This document shows positions 34,301 through 41,350 of a stretch of 64,000 bases of DNA, in pieces. The stretch lies in the NCBI RefSeq assembly GCF_003286085.1, contig NW_020825442.1, positions 124,001 to 188,000 on the forward strand, in the 5' to 3' direction. This stretch comes from Drosophila persimilis. Its lineage: Eukaryota; Arthropoda; Insecta; Diptera; Drosophilidae. Under the pieces are notes generated by a model. That model did not search any database. It saw nothing but the letters and a program-made list of their open reading frames with translations, and was not told the origin of the DNA. The position numbers and the translations under genes are program-made. Every line of letters starts with the position of its first letter. The stretch's first letter is position 1.

Positions 34301-37020
34301 TGCGACCATCTGCACGGCAAGTGGTACTTCTCGGAGGTGCGCGCGATCTTCTCGCGCCGCTATCTGCTGCAGAACGTCGCCCTGGAGATATTCCTGGCGA
34401 GCCGCACCTCCATCCTGTTCGCCTTTCCCGACCAGCACACCGTCAAGAAAGTGATCAAGGCCCTACCGCGTGTGGGCGTTGGCATCAAGTACGGCATACC
34501 GCAGACGCGCCGCGCCTCTATGATGTCCCCCCGCCAGCTAATGCGCAACTCGAACATGACCCAGAAGTGGCAGCGGCGCGAGATCTCCAACTTCGAGTAC
34601 TTGATGTTCCTGAACACGATCGCGGGGCGGACATACAACGACCTCAACCAGTATCCCATCTTCCCCTGGGTGCTGACCAACTACGAGTCGAAGGACCTGG
34701 ACCTCAGCCTGCCCTCCAACTACCGGGATCTGTCCAAGCCGATCGGCGCCCTGAATCCGTCGCGTCGCGCCTACTTCGAGGAGCGGTACGAGAGCTGGGA
34801 CAGCGACACCATTCCGCCCTTCCACTACGGCACCCACTACTCGACGGCGGCCTTCACTCTCAACTGGCTGGTGCGCGTGGAGCCCTTCACGACCATGTTC
34901 CTGGCGCTGCAGGGCGGCAAGTTCGACTATCCGGACAGGTTGTTCTCGTCCGTGTCGCTGTCGTGGAAGAACTGCCAGCGGGACACGTCGGATGTGAAGG
35001 AGCTGATACCAGAGTGGTATTTCCTGCCGGAGATGTTCTACAATGCCTCCGGCTACAGACTGGGACACCGCGAGGACGGGGCCCTGGTGGACGACATCGA
35101 GCTGCCGCCGTGGGCCAAGAGTCCCGAGGAGTTCGTACGCATCAATCGCATGGCCTTGGAGTCGGAGTTCGTCTCCTGCCAGCTGCACCAGTGGATCGAT
35201 CTGATATTCGGCTACAAGCAGCGCGGACCCGAGGCCATCCGGGCCACCAATGTCTTCTACTATCTCACCTACGAGGGCAGCGTCGATCTGGACGGCGTCC
35301 TCGATCCGGTGATGCGCGAAGCGGTCGAGAACCAGATCCGCAACTTTGGCCAGACGCCCAGCCAGCTGCTGATGGAGCCCCATCCGCCGCGCAGCTCCGC
35401 CATGCATCTCTCCCCCATGATGTTCAGCGCCATGCCCGAGGATCTGTGCCAAATGCTCAAGTTCTACCAGAACTCGCCGGTCATCCACATCTCGGCCAAC
35501 ACGTACCCACAGCTGTCGCTGCCGTCCGTCGTCACCGTGACCGCCGGGCATCAGTTTGCGGTCAATCGCTGGAACTGCAACTACACCGCATCCGTCCAGA
35601 GTCCCAGCTATGCTGAGTCGCCCCAGTCGCCCGGTTCCAATCAGCCGCTGACCATCGACCCGGTTCTCGGTGAGCATTTTCCCCGTTTCCAGTTTTCCGG
35701 TTCTTTTTAACGCTCCTCCCATATCATCCCCAATCCCCTATCCTGTAGCTGTGCACGGCGCCAATAACAACAGCAATGCGGTGAGCCGCCGCCATTTGGG
35801 GGACAACTTCAGCCAAATGCTGAAGATCCGCTCCAACTGCTTTGTGACCACGGTGGACAGCCGTTTCCTGATTGCCTGCGGCTTCTGGGACAACAGTTTC
35901 CGCGTCTTTGCCACCGAAACGGGTAAGTCGAGATCCCGTTAGATCTCTTCCCCATAGAGCGCCCTTCTATCGCCACTATCCTTCCCTCTTGTCTCCAGCG
36001 AAAATCGTACAGATAGTGTTCGGACACTTTGGGGTGGTCACCTGCATGGCCCGCTCGGAGTGCAACATCACATCCGACTGCTACATCGCATCGGGATCGG
36101 CGGACTGCACGGTGCTGCTGTGGCACTGGAATGCCCGCACCCAGAGCATTGTGGGCGAGGGCGACGTGCCCACACCGCGGGCCACCCTCACGGGCCACGA
36201 ACAGGCCGTCACCTCGGTGGTGATCAGCGCCGAGCTGGGCCTAGTCGTCTCCGGGTCATCCAGTAAGTATTGCAGGAGGATGCTCCATCCTGACGGCTAT
36301 GTCAAATTCCCTCTTGCCTTTGTGTAGATGGTCCCGTGCTCATACACACGACGTTCGGGGATCTGCTGCGTTCGCTGGACCCGCCATCGGAGTTTCATTC
36401 CCCGGAGCTGATCACCATGTCCCGGGAGGGCTTCATTGTGATCAACTACGACAAGGGAAATGTGGCCGCCTACACTATCAATGGCAAGAAGCTGCGCCAT
36501 GAGACGCACAACGACAATCTGCAGGTAAATTATATTTGATCTTCTACCCTTTCAGATATCTGTATCTCTCTATCTTTGGTGTACCATTTACTGATCATGA
36601 CACTTGTCTGCCTCTTGAAATTTCTCCCTTCTCCCTTACAGTGCATGCTGCTGTCGCGCGATGGCGAATACCTGATGACCGCCGGCGATCGTGGCATCGT
36701 GGAGGTGTGGCGCACCTTTAACCTAGCACCACTCTATGCCTTCCCCGCATGCAATGCGGGCATTCGATCCCTGGCCTTGACACACGATCAAAAGTGAGTA
36801 AAACTCCCCAGACAATGTACAGAGTAGCGCATCGAGAAGTCCCTAAAAAAACCCAATACTAAACTTATTTTTTCCCCTGTTTGCTACACTCTTTCCCTAC
36901 TTTGTTCGAATCTCTTTTCGAATCTTTAGATATCTGCTGGCTGGACTCTCCACGGGCTCGATCATTGTGTTTCACATCGACTTCAACCGCTGGCACCACG
37001 AGTACCAGCAGCGCTACTAA
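1973..37020 (+). CDS. rg: rugose / AKAP550, neurobeachin orthologue (3' part, split over 26 or more exons)
   Basis: This is a giant BEACH-WD40 scaffold protein of the neurobeachin (NBEA/LRBA) family. In flies rugose acts in neuronal membrane traffic, synapse structure and eye development, and it anchors the regulatory subunit of protein kinase A. The translated exons follow vertebrate neurobeachin collinearly, from the QAEIW segment near the N terminus to the terminal [12 protein letters not shown], which ends in TAA at 37018-37020. I chained exons by GT-AG sites and codon phase: 127, 197, 122, 127, 120, 147, 57, 141, 140, 214, 223, 143, 191, 191, 2595, 365, 315, 108, 151, 110, 2920, 174, 264, 197, 152 and 91 bases. 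These sum to 9582, a multiple of three (3193 codons plus stop). The first codons, corresponding to about 110 residues of NBEA, and the promoter are outside the window. Alternative segments are listed separately. Identification is very secure; use of each alternative exon is inference. Confidence 0.97.
2100..5748 (+). other. rg intron of 3.6 kb
   Basis: No supported gene lies inside. Contents are a mixed GT tract at 3291-3314, a GCT/GGT-rich patch near 4360-4395, a GGCAGT/GGCAGC-rich patch at 4780-4830, and a palindromic motif ccccttgcaaagggtgta at 4095-4112 that resembles repeat-element ends also seen at 43170 and 54843. Long frames around 2394, 2647 and 4743 sit on these low-complexity patches and are not convincing. 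Confidence 0.7.
5749..5945 (+). CDS. rg: rg coding exon: [20 protein letters not shown] segment
   Basis: The acceptor is ccctgcag and the donor gtgagt. It completes the split Asp codon and encodes [20 protein letters not shown] through [10 protein letters not shown], matching neurobeachin [20 protein letters not shown] through FFNFPG. It ends in phase 0. Confidence 0.96.
6053..6058 (-). terminator. Poly(A) signal AATAAA of the nested eL30-like gene
   Basis: On the minus strand AATAAA follows the TAA stop of the eL30-like frame by about four bases. If used, the 3' UTR would be very short, as is common for compact nested Drosophila genes. Confidence 0.45.
6063..6437 (-). CDS. eL30-like (RpL30-like) protein, nested in an rg intron
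   Basis: This is a divergent member of the eL30 / L7Ae-Gadd45 fold family. From the ATG at 6437 it gives 124 residues; a second in-frame ATG at 6383 gives 106. Core motifs of the ribosomal protein are kept: [50 protein letters not shown] and a VITD strand. The N terminus ([10 protein letters not shown]) and the C terminus ([15 protein letters not shown]) are unlike standard eL30. An AATAAA lies a few bases after the stop (6058-6053, minus strand). The frame stays open upstream to 6860 without recognisable homology. A possible 48-base intron (donor G at 6439, acceptor G at 6392) would join the upstream K-rich frame in phase just before the ATG at 6383; it is unusually short. Normal eL30 binds a kink-turn in 28S rRNA and its own mRNA; whether this copy enters ribosomes is unknown. 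A recent pseudogene is less likely given the intact, diverged frame. Confidence 0.82.
   Translation of the reverse strand: MEEVNYVRFFGFPVAVSRMNYLSACLEVALKDGKYVVGYKQSLKALRGGKAKLVVLASNIPSDMKSEMEKYAAETKTRVMRFCGNNFELGNAIGKYFNVGTLVITDTKVSEQIIHLLAADNREK
6451..6466 (-). repeat. A16 homopolymer just 5' of the nested eL30-like ATG
   Basis: Sixteen T on the + strand, so sixteen A on the coding strand, 14 bases before the ATG at 6437. In the extended minus-strand frame it encodes the KKKKK stretch. It may be a simple homopolymer or a remnant of an insertion; the sequence alone does not decide. Confidence 0.8.
6784..6829 (+). repeat. GGCTCGG minisatellite
   Basis: About six imperfect copies of a 7-base unit (ggctcgg or gactcgg) in tandem. 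It lies upstream of the nested eL30-like gene and within its extended open frame. Confidence 0.8.
6932..6985 (+). repeat. TTCCG / TTCTG pentanucleotide array
   Basis: Tandem pentamers, first TTCCG then five perfect TTCTG units (6953-6977), in the intron before exon 8735. The reverse complement of the perfect part occurs at 11191-11225. Confidence 0.9.
8735..8856 (+). CDS. rg: rg coding exon: start of ConA-like lectin fold
   Basis: Phase 0 start after tttgcag. It encodes [20 protein letters not shown], then WFRLDP and EKPYLY, and ends with two bases of a Cys codon before gtgagt. It matches the NBEA IALPPIAKWPYQNGFT segment, the first strands of the concanavalin-A-like domain. Confidence 0.96.
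8923..9049 (+). CDS. rg: rg coding exon: ConA-like domain ([11 protein letters not shown])
   Basis: Follows a 66-base intron. It encodes [20 protein letters not shown] and [17 protein letters not shown], nearly identical to vertebrate neurobeachin. It ends in phase 0 before gtacga. Confidence 0.96.
9125..9244 (+). CDS. rg: rg coding exon: ConA-like domain ([13 protein letters not shown])
   Basis: A symmetrical phase 0 exon of 40 codons, [20 protein letters not shown] through AWFVSTND, matching NBEA WYMISIVHIYNRW. Intron acceptor cttcag, donor gtgagt. Confidence 0.96.
9324..9470 (+). CDS. rg: rg coding exon: end of ConA-like domain
   Basis: 49 codons from [20 protein letters not shown] to MHRLGPGYK, matching NBEA YDKCFLGSSE through HQLGPGYK. 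Phase 0 at both ends; donor gtatgt. Confidence 0.96.
9617..9656 (+). repeat. GTCCAT hexanucleotide tandem
   Basis: About six and a half copies of GTCCAT with a few substitutions (GTCCAC, GTCCTT) in the intron between 9470 and 9854. Confidence 0.85.
9854..9910 (+). CDS. rg: rg coding exon, short form ([18 protein letters not shown])
   Basis: The acceptor is aaaacag; the donor gtgagt follows CGG at 9910. The 19 codons replace the NBEA segment TFKFKSESDIHLAEHHK and join in phase 0 directly to [13 protein letters not shown] in exon 12389. The same acceptor can also be used with a donor 502 bases further on (next entry). Confidence 0.9.
9911..10412 (+). CDS. rg: rg alternative exon extension (Gly/Ala/Gln-rich)
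   Basis: The frame of exon 9854 stays open through its gtgagt to a second donor, gtattt, at 10413. It adds low-complexity Gly, Ser, Ala and Gln tracts around a more ordinary stretch ([20 protein letters not shown], then [11 protein letters not shown]). It ends in phase 1, which fits the next segment at 10517 (GA|C for Asp). Together these two pieces add 196 residues in frame. Ordinary-looking coding composition in the middle argues for real use in some isoforms. Confidence 0.7.
10517..10602 (+). CDS. rg: rg alternative exon ([20 protein letters not shown])
   Basis: Acceptor cgcacag, donor gtaagc. It starts in phase 1 after the extended exon and ends in phase 0 (EEINQLKA), so it can join exon 12389. 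It needs the extended form of the preceding exon, because the short form ends in phase 0. The Ser-rich sequence has plausible kinase sites (RRMSSS). Confidence 0.7.
11073..11099 (+). repeat. (TG)13 microsatellite
   Basis: Thirteen TG units, with flanking irregular GT. Lies in the intron upstream of exon 12389. Confidence 0.95.
11191..11225 (+). repeat. (AGAAC)7 pentanucleotide array
   Basis: Seven perfect AGAAC copies, the reverse complement of the TTCTG array at 6953-6977. The two arrays face each other across exons 8735 to 10602. Confidence 0.95.
12389..12529 (+). CDS. rg: rg coding exon: [13 protein letters not shown] segment
   Basis: 47 codons, phase 0 at both ends, [17 protein letters not shown] through [11 protein letters not shown], matching NBEA VLYDGKLASSIAFTYN through HSPHALMLQ. 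Acceptor ttcacag, donor gtaagt. Confidence 0.96.
13094..13233 (+). CDS. rg: rg coding exon: [19 protein letters not shown]
   Basis: Encodes [19 protein letters not shown] then [11 protein letters not shown], matching NBEA DVKAIVTHSIHSAIHSIGG. Ends with two bases of a Cys codon before gtaagt. Confidence 0.96.
13318..13531 (+). CDS. rg: rg coding exon: [19 protein letters not shown]
   Basis: Follows an 84-base intron. Encodes an armadillo-like helical segment with [20 protein letters not shown] and ends KQ in phase 0 before gtaaga. NBEA has GFLVIGYLLEKSSRVHITRA at this place. Confidence 0.95.
14184..14261 (+). repeat. GAT trinucleotide repeat
   Basis: About 25 GAT or near-GAT triplets with interruptions (GAT AAT, GTT ATG), intronic. 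Confidence 0.9.
14417..14451 (+). repeat. (CA)n microsatellite
   Basis: Interrupted CA tract in the intron after exon 13318. It is complementary to the (TG) tract at 11073-11099. Confidence 0.9.
17858..18080 (+). CDS. rg: rg coding exon: [20 protein letters not shown]
   Basis: Acceptor gtggcag, phase 0. Encodes [20 protein letters not shown] through [12 protein letters not shown] and IPKGL, matching NBEA LCDHILFNPAIWIHTPAKVQ. Ends in phase 1 before gtgagt. Two upstream in-frame codon runs exist, but homology begins here. Confidence 0.96.
18152..18294 (+). CDS. rg: rg coding exon: [20 protein letters not shown]
   Basis: Completes Asp and encodes [26 protein letters not shown] and [19 protein letters not shown], matching NBEA. 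Ends in phase 0 before gtgaga. Confidence 0.96.
18376..18566 (+). CDS. rg: rg coding exon: [19 protein letters not shown]
   Basis: Encodes [19 protein letters not shown] through [13 protein letters not shown], matching NBEA DENIHDVLQLLVALMSEHP. Leaves two bases (AA) of a Lys codon before gtaagt. Confidence 0.96.
18753..18943 (+). CDS. rg: rg coding exon: [20 protein letters not shown]
   Basis: Acceptor ggctag. Encodes [20 protein letters not shown] then [20 protein letters not shown] and HPEPES, matching NBEA FTLLGERLM and TYNTLYEILTEQ. Ends in phase 1 (CCA A) before gtaaga. Confidence 0.96.
19047..21641 (+). CDS. rg: rg large exon: end of armadillo part plus PKA-anchoring acidic region
   Basis: 2595 bases. 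The first third encodes the conserved block [47 protein letters not shown] and [20 protein letters not shown]. It then becomes a long acidic, Ala/Glu/Thr-rich linker unlike vertebrate NBEA in detail. The linker holds several amphipathic helices with the spacing of type II PKA regulatory-subunit binding sites: around 20107-20277, 20876-20943 ([20 protein letters not shown]), 21111-21165 and 21248-21331 ([20 protein letters not shown]). Fly AKAP550 is known to bind RII at two sites; these are the obvious candidates. Ends in phase 1 before gtaagt. Confidence 0.96.
21708..22072 (+). CDS. rg: rg coding exon: [20 protein letters not shown]
   Basis: After a short Gln/Ser-rich stretch it encodes [39 protein letters not shown] and [19 protein letters not shown], nearly identical to [20 protein letters not shown] and onward. 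Phase 0 end, donor gtaagt. Confidence 0.97.
22139..22453 (+). CDS. rg: rg coding exon: [16 protein letters not shown]
   Basis: Phase 0 exon of 105 codons: [60 protein letters not shown]. Matches [23 protein letters not shown]. Confidence 0.97.
22528..22635 (+). CDS. rg: rg coding exon: [20 protein letters not shown]
   Basis: 36 codons, [20 protein letters not shown] then [16 protein letters not shown], matching NBEA LSPIKDPDRLLQDVDINRLR. Phase 0 at both ends. Confidence 0.97.
22720..22870 (+). CDS. rg: rg coding exon: [20 protein letters not shown]
   Basis: Encodes [36 protein letters not shown] and ends SGGG in phase 1 before gtaagt. From here the message can join either the cassette at 24207 or directly the exon at 28957, as both begin in phase 1. 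Confidence 0.97.
22871..24206 (+). other. rg intron of 1.3 kb
   Basis: TTTCG-rich pentamer stretch at 23046-23076 and again near 23300-23350, CCCACC-rich run at 23677-23712, poly(A) of 14 at 23982-23995. No coding signal. Confidence 0.7.
24207..25301 (+). CDS. rg: rg cassette exon, Gln/His/Gly/Met-rich (365 codons)
   Basis: 1095 bases, open throughout, with an acceptor ccatag and donor gtatcg, phase 1 at both ends, so inclusion or skipping keeps the frame. It begins with an ordinary-looking segment ([20 protein letters not shown]), then has CAG/CAA (opa) Gln tracts mixed with His, Ser-rich and Gly-rich parts, and alternating Met-Gly and Asn-Met repeats near 25117-25180. No counterpart in vertebrate NBEA. 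The acceptor has a poor pyrimidine tract, consistent with regulated use. Such tracts often promote weak self-association; that is inference. Confidence 0.75.
25302..28956 (+). other. rg intron of 3.7 kb
   Basis: Rich in simple repeats: CT and CTAT at 25350-25390, GTAATCC/GTAGTCC tandem copies at 25588-25638, CTCG repeats at 25905-25940, (CA) at 27018-27039 and 27092-27110, (GT) at 27256-27271 and 28049-28067. No supported exon. The acceptor is ccaatctgtag. Confidence 0.7.
25588..25638 (+). repeat. 7-base tandem GTAATCC then GTAGTCC
   Basis: Three copies of the first form followed by four of the second, adjoining each other, so a short two-phase minisatellite. Confidence 0.8.
28957..29066 (+). 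CDS. rg: rg coding exon: [20 protein letters not shown]
   Basis: Phase 1 start. Encodes [20 protein letters not shown] and [16 protein letters not shown], matching vertebrate [24 protein letters not shown]. Donor gtgagt in phase 0. Confidence 0.96.
29424..29630 (+). CDS. rg: Possible rg cassette exon, Thr/Asn-rich (69 codons)
   Basis: Bounded by cacag and gtaaca, 207 bases, stop-free in the phase that fits both neighbours (phase 0 to phase 0, between SIK and SVDSD). Most of it is ACA/AAC repeat; the last part ([14 protein letters not shown]) looks more like protein. The pyrimidine tract before the acceptor is poor. Could equally be a chance open CAA repeat. Confidence 0.35.
30125..30442. mobile_element. 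Small AT-rich inverted-repeat element (MITE-like)
   Basis: The left end reads acactccgagaaaa and the right end atttctctgagtgt, which is its near-perfect reverse complement. The 318 bases between and including them are far more AT-rich than the surroundings and hold no protein. No clear target-site duplication was seen. Similar acactgagagaaa half-ends occur at 48155, 55791 and 60770. Confidence 0.5.
30926..30961 (+). repeat. Long G-run
   Basis: Sixteen consecutive G followed by further G blocks split by single C. On RNA it could form a G-quadruplex. The length is prone to sequencing and assembly error. Confidence 0.85.
32750..35669 (+). CDS. rg: rg large exon: DUF1088, PH-like and BEACH domains
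   Basis: 2920 bases. The order is a Ser/Asp- and Gly/Gln-rich linker (32750-33290); the DUF1088 helical block (about 33300-33830: [37 protein letters not shown]); a PH-like domain (about 34150-34500: [20 protein letters not shown]); and the BEACH domain (about 34560-35395: [93 protein letters not shown]). All BEACH signature blocks are intact. PH and BEACH form one unit in family structures. It ends with a phase 1 base before gtgagc. Confidence 0.98.
35749..35922 (+). CDS. rg: rg coding exon: start of WD40 part
   Basis: After a 79-base intron. Encodes [40 protein letters not shown] and SFRVFATET, corresponding to NBEA CGFWDKSFRVYSTDTG. Phase 1 end. Confidence 0.97.
35999..36262 (+). CDS. rg: rg coding exon: WD40 repeats
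   Basis: Encodes [40 protein letters not shown] and [20 protein letters not shown], two WD repeats collinear with NBEA VFGHWDVVTCLARSE. Phase 1 end before gtaagt. Confidence 0.97.
36328..36524 (+). CDS. rg: rg coding exon: WD40 repeat
   Basis: Encodes [40 protein letters not shown] and INGKKL, ending NDNLQ in phase 0. Confidence 0.97.
36642..36793 (+). CDS. rg: rg coding exon: WD40 repeat
   Basis: Encodes [50 protein letters not shown], matching NBEA LSRDGQYLLTGGDRGVV. Ends with two bases of Lys before gtgagt. Confidence 0.97.
36930..37020 (+). CDS. rg: rg last coding exon and stop
   Basis: Encodes [20 protein letters not shown] then WHHEYQQRY and TAA. The C terminus is the family signature (NBEA ends [12 protein letters not shown]). 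Confidence 0.98.
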
Positions 37021-37444
37021 TCGAAGCCACTGACATTCCAATCCTAGGAGAACACGCGCCGATCCCCGCCAAGGAGAAAGAGAGTGAAAGCAGATGTACT
37101 TAAAAGAATGTTGAATGGAGACGGAGAGAGAGAGGGAGAGGGAGAGCAGCAGCGTGCGTTCGAGGAATGGGCGTGAGATGATCGTTTTTTTTTCTATAGA
37201 CCTTTACAAACTTTAGGCTAGTAAGCAACACTATGGTTTTTTTTTGTCTAGTAATAATTGTGCGTTGGTGTGTTGGTCGAAAACAAAAGGAAAATTACAA
37301 AAAAAAAAAACAAAAAAAAAACAGAACAGAAAAGATAACATTTTTTTACTAGATTTACGAATTGTATGTTAGGTTATGGCAATGGAAATGGCGACAGAGA
37401 AAAGTGCGGGGAAAAGAGAGGAGCAAAAGAGGAAGTAGGAATGG

Positions 37445-37450
37445 AATAAA
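37445..37450 (+). terminator. rg: AATAAA, candidate proximal rg poly(A) signal
   Basis: First AATAAA after the stop, about 425 bases downstream. Several more follow at 37558, 37775 and 37919. Choice among them is inference. Confidence 0.35.
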
Positions 37451-38360
37451 GAGAGCTAAGGAGACGTGGAGTCGGCTGTAGGAGGTAGGAAGCGGCTTAA
37501 GTAAGTAGTTGAAGTAAGACAAATGAAGTTAGTGTTTATAAAACGCAATAAGCAGTTAATAAATATAAATCTACAACTAAATCTACAGCTAATTCCCACA
37601 TGCATTACTATAATAACAATTGTAGCAAAGTTCTCAAAAGAAAGTAAATCGATAACAAGCCTAAAAAACGCAATTAAAGGAAGCCGAAGAAGGCGGAAAC
37701 GGAAGCGGGAATATATAATGAAACTAAAGCGGCCAAAAGTAGGAATGAGAGAAGCGAGGAGCAAAGAGCAAGGAAATAAAGCCAATTTTTAATTATAGCG
37801 TTAGTTCTCTGAGCCACACACAAAGCTACCCACAGATATACACAGATACACGAAAACACACACAGACATCTACAAGCAAAGTATAGGCGATAACTAAGAA
37901 AGGAGGGAATAGAGAGAGAATAAAGAGCGGAATTTTAATACACACAGACACTCCCACACAGACGCACACCGGCACACACACTGACACGTATAGGTATTTG
38001 TAGCTAAACTAAAACTAATTCTTAGCTCCGCAAAACTAAATCTTAAACCCCTAAATTATCACAGCACTGCTAAAACGGGCCACACATAAATATACACGAA
38101 TATGAATAAATATATACATACATTTATCCAACCGAATTGCAGACATTTTGTTCTGGTTCTTACCTACAAAAAATATCACGCATACGCCATGCGGCACGTC
38201 GCGCGCTTGTCTTAAAATAAAAGGGATAAAGGATAAAGAAGGGGAGAAAAACCAGAAGGAAAGTTTGATTGATTAGTAATTATAAGAGCAGGCATTATTT
38301 AATCTAATTCTACTTGATTCCACTCCACTTTTGTTGTTTAGCAATATATTTTAGATAAAA

Positions 38361-38406
38361 GTGAGAGAGAGAAAGAGAGAGAGAGAAAGAGAAAGAAAGA
38401 GAGAAA
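38361..38406 (+). repeat. GA-rich tract in the probable rg 3' UTR
   Basis: Runs of GAGAGA and GAAAGA over about 46 bases. A second GA tract lies at 37118-37148. GA-rich elements of this kind recruit CLAMP and the dosage compensation complex on the Drosophila X; that role here is inference. Confidence 0.85.
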
Positions 38407-39756
38407 CATGTTCAATAGCGTCCAAAATTAGCTTAACCCCTCCCACACACACAATTGGCTTCCCTGAAACCCCAATCATGTACGTCCAGAACGAAGTGTT
38501 TTATATTGTTAGTAGACTATATTTGTATTTGTATTTGTATTTGTATTTTGTGAGCCTCTAGCTACTGGTTGTCTGGAAGACAAGGCGTTGTTTGACTCTT
38601 GTTTTCTTTGCCATTGATTTTCAATCGATTTGATAAACCAAAACTAAAACCAAACCACAATCCATCCACGGCGCACCACTCTGGCACTTACCGATTAGAT
38701 ATGTATATACATATATATATATATATACATATATATAATTACCGATAAAACGAATGATAAAGAAAGATTATTACGAGTAAAAAATAATGATAATACTTCA
38801 AGTATGAAAATGAATAGAGATTAATGGAACACGTTCGGTTGTAAAAGCGCAAAAGCGAAATTGAATCAAGTCCAGCTATAAAAACCTCCCCATATACATA
38901 TGCTATGTGACATAATATTTTTTTCTGATTTGGATCCAATGCCTAACATACGTCGAAAGGAAGTTGTCCACTTTAAGTGAAGGGCTCAAATTTGCATCAA
39001 GATTTCCACTAAGATAATGAATGATAGAGGAAATGATAGCAGCAAACATTTTATTTCCTATTTCTTTGAGTGTATCTTTGTGCGTGTGTGTGTGTGAGTG
39101 AATGTCTATGTGGAGTGTGCTTGTGTGTGTGTGTGTGTGTCAGTTATGAATTTAACTTAATTTCTCGCAAAAACCAAGTCAAGCTATTAAAAAATACTGT
39201 CCAAAAATGGAATACTTTAATTCTGAAATATGTATGGCGTAGTAGGAATAGAATCCACGATACTGAATTCGCTCTCGTTCCGTTCTCGTTCGCTTGATGT
39301 GTGTGTACATACTCGTATTTAAGGAGCATTATGCAAATGCCCGATGAAAGGACTACAATGATATACATTAAATCGTAATCCAAACAGAGGGCAAACCAAT
39401 TGTTGCTTTGTTCTTTTTCATATTTCCGTTTCGTTGTTCGTTTGGTTCGTTGAATAAAATATTGAGCTGGCGAATTGCAACTATTAGTAATTTAAATGTT
39501 GTACATAAACCCACAAAGAACCTAGCCTAAAGGTATGTATTTTTAAACGAGATTCAGCAGCGACTAGGCAGGCAGCCAAAAAGGACAGAGGGACAGAGGC
39601 AGGCGGCAGATGACCGATCAATTGAGATGGAAAGGAAAATTCAAGAAATCTGTATGGGGGATTACACTGATAGCTAACAGCAACGCTGAGCAGTAACAAC
39701 AATTTTTTTTTTGTGCTCACAGATACGCATCCTTGTGCGTGTGGGTGTGCATCCTT

Positions 39757-39759
<3 letters not shown>

Positions 39760-39812
<53 letters not shown>
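39760..39812 (+). repeat. (AT)26 microsatellite
   Basis: Uninterrupted AT run of about 53 bases inside the AT-rich zone after rg. Confidence 0.95.
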
Positions 39813-39814
<2 letters not shown>

Positions 39815-40736
39815 TTAAATGTATCTGATATCTGATATGATATGGGAGCTAGACTCTAAGCTATTAACAGATGCGATAGACGATAGACGATAGACGACAG
39901 ATGACAGACGAAAGTATATTAACTGCGGAAGCCAACAATTTTTAATTATGCACTTTTTATAGATCTTATCGATGAGAAATATGGTCGAGCGATCATTTAG
40001 AGCACGGGGGAAAATGGAGATCAATATGAGAGTAATGGATAATGGATAATTGATAATGGATAATTGATAAATATACATAAATTACATAATGTTTTTATTG
40101 AAGAACAAACAACAAATGGCTGACAATTTTAAATTTATACGAAAAGCGAAGAGCTTTGCCTCTTCATATGAGAGATGAGAAAAACCCCAGAGCATAAACA
40201 AAATAAAAAATGAAAAGGAAATAATACTTACAACAGAATATTTAAGAATTAACGAGTACTCATGCACTGGCAAGGATTATTTCATATACATAGTTATTTA
40301 CACATAACGAAGGAAGGATGGGATCGGATCGGAAATATTGAAAGGCATTTTAACAAATTAGTCAATAAATTAATGAAAATCGCGGAAAAATACAAAAACA
40401 AAAAACGTAAAGGTAAAGGTTAAAGCTAACACACAAACACACACACATGCAGAGGGAGTATCTAATCCAAATACATACACATATACTACATACATGCATA
40501 TATATATATACTTCGTATATATATATATTTTGTCAACATTGTTAAATAGCAAACTAACAAAAAAAGAAAAAGCAAATGAAATGAAAGCCAAAATCGAGGA
40601 AAAATTACAATTTAATTAATATTCAGCGACAAATAAAATAAAGAAAGCAAGCAAAAAACCAACAAAATACGAAATACACAAAAGGATAATGCTACGAAAA
40701 TAAAATAACTGTTCATTAATATTGCTAAACAAAACA

Positions 40737-40743
<7 letters not shown>

Positions 40744-40786
<43 letters not shown>
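40744..40786 (+). repeat. (AT)n microsatellite
   Basis: Uninterrupted AT run of about 43 bases, continuing as irregular TATG/TATA to about 40825. Confidence 0.95.
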
Positions 40787-40792
<6 letters not shown>

Positions 40793-41269
40793 GTATAAAT
40801 ATATATGTATATGTATATAAATATAATAAAAGTATTTTTTTTTTGCAAAAATTGCGCGGCATATTGTATGCTAGAAAAGAGATAAGTGCACATTAATTAA
40901 GGATTGGGAAAGAGTGTCAGCGAGAGAAAGTGACGGAGAAGTAGAGGGGATAAGCGGATAGAAAGTATTGAAAGGAAATGAATGAAAAGGAGCGAAGGAA
41001 AAGAACAATTTATGCATATTAAAATTAAATTTACAAATACGCTACGATTCTAACAGAATAAGTTTACACCCACACACAGACACAAGCGCGCCAGAAGAAA
41101 AACTTAAACTAAAATTATTAATTAAAGAACTAAAAATTTCACGAATGGAAAATGCAGTCGGGAGAAAATTTAAAATTAAATTTAAGCTACAACAAATCTA
41201 ACAAAAAGCGAAAGTGAGCAAGCATTCAAAGGAAAAACTTAACAGAACAAACAACAAATTATTATGTTC

Positions 41270-41275
41270 AATAAA
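41270..41275 (+). terminator. rg: AATAAA, candidate distal rg poly(A) signal
   Basis: Last strong AATAAA before base composition changes at about 41350-41420. It would give a 3' UTR of about 4.3 kb, which is typical of neuron-expressed fly genes. Confidence 0.35.
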
Positions 41276-41350
41276 AACTGCAAAAACAAAAGAGTAAAAA
41301 ATACAAAATACAAAATAAAACAAATGAAATCTTACAAAAACAATATTTCG

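Larger units (their letters stand above)
37021..41350 (+). other. rg: Probable long rg 3' UTR, AT-rich
   Basis: From the stop to about 41350 the sequence is AT-rich, has no conserved frame on either strand, and differs sharply from the more GC-balanced DNA that follows. It carries many AATAAA (for example 37445, 37558, 37775, 37919, 38105, 38216, 39453, 40632, 41270), two long (AT) runs and GA tracts. Pumilio-type TGTANATA octamers are at 38702, 39304, 39500 and 40812, some inside AT repeats. Where transcripts really end is not decidable here. Confidence 0.6.

Noticed and set aside
34321..35722. Overlapping long frames on both strands (431 and 394 codons) in the BEACH exon
   Set aside because: Shadows of GC-rich codon usage in the real rg frame, which has clear BEACH homology over the same bases.
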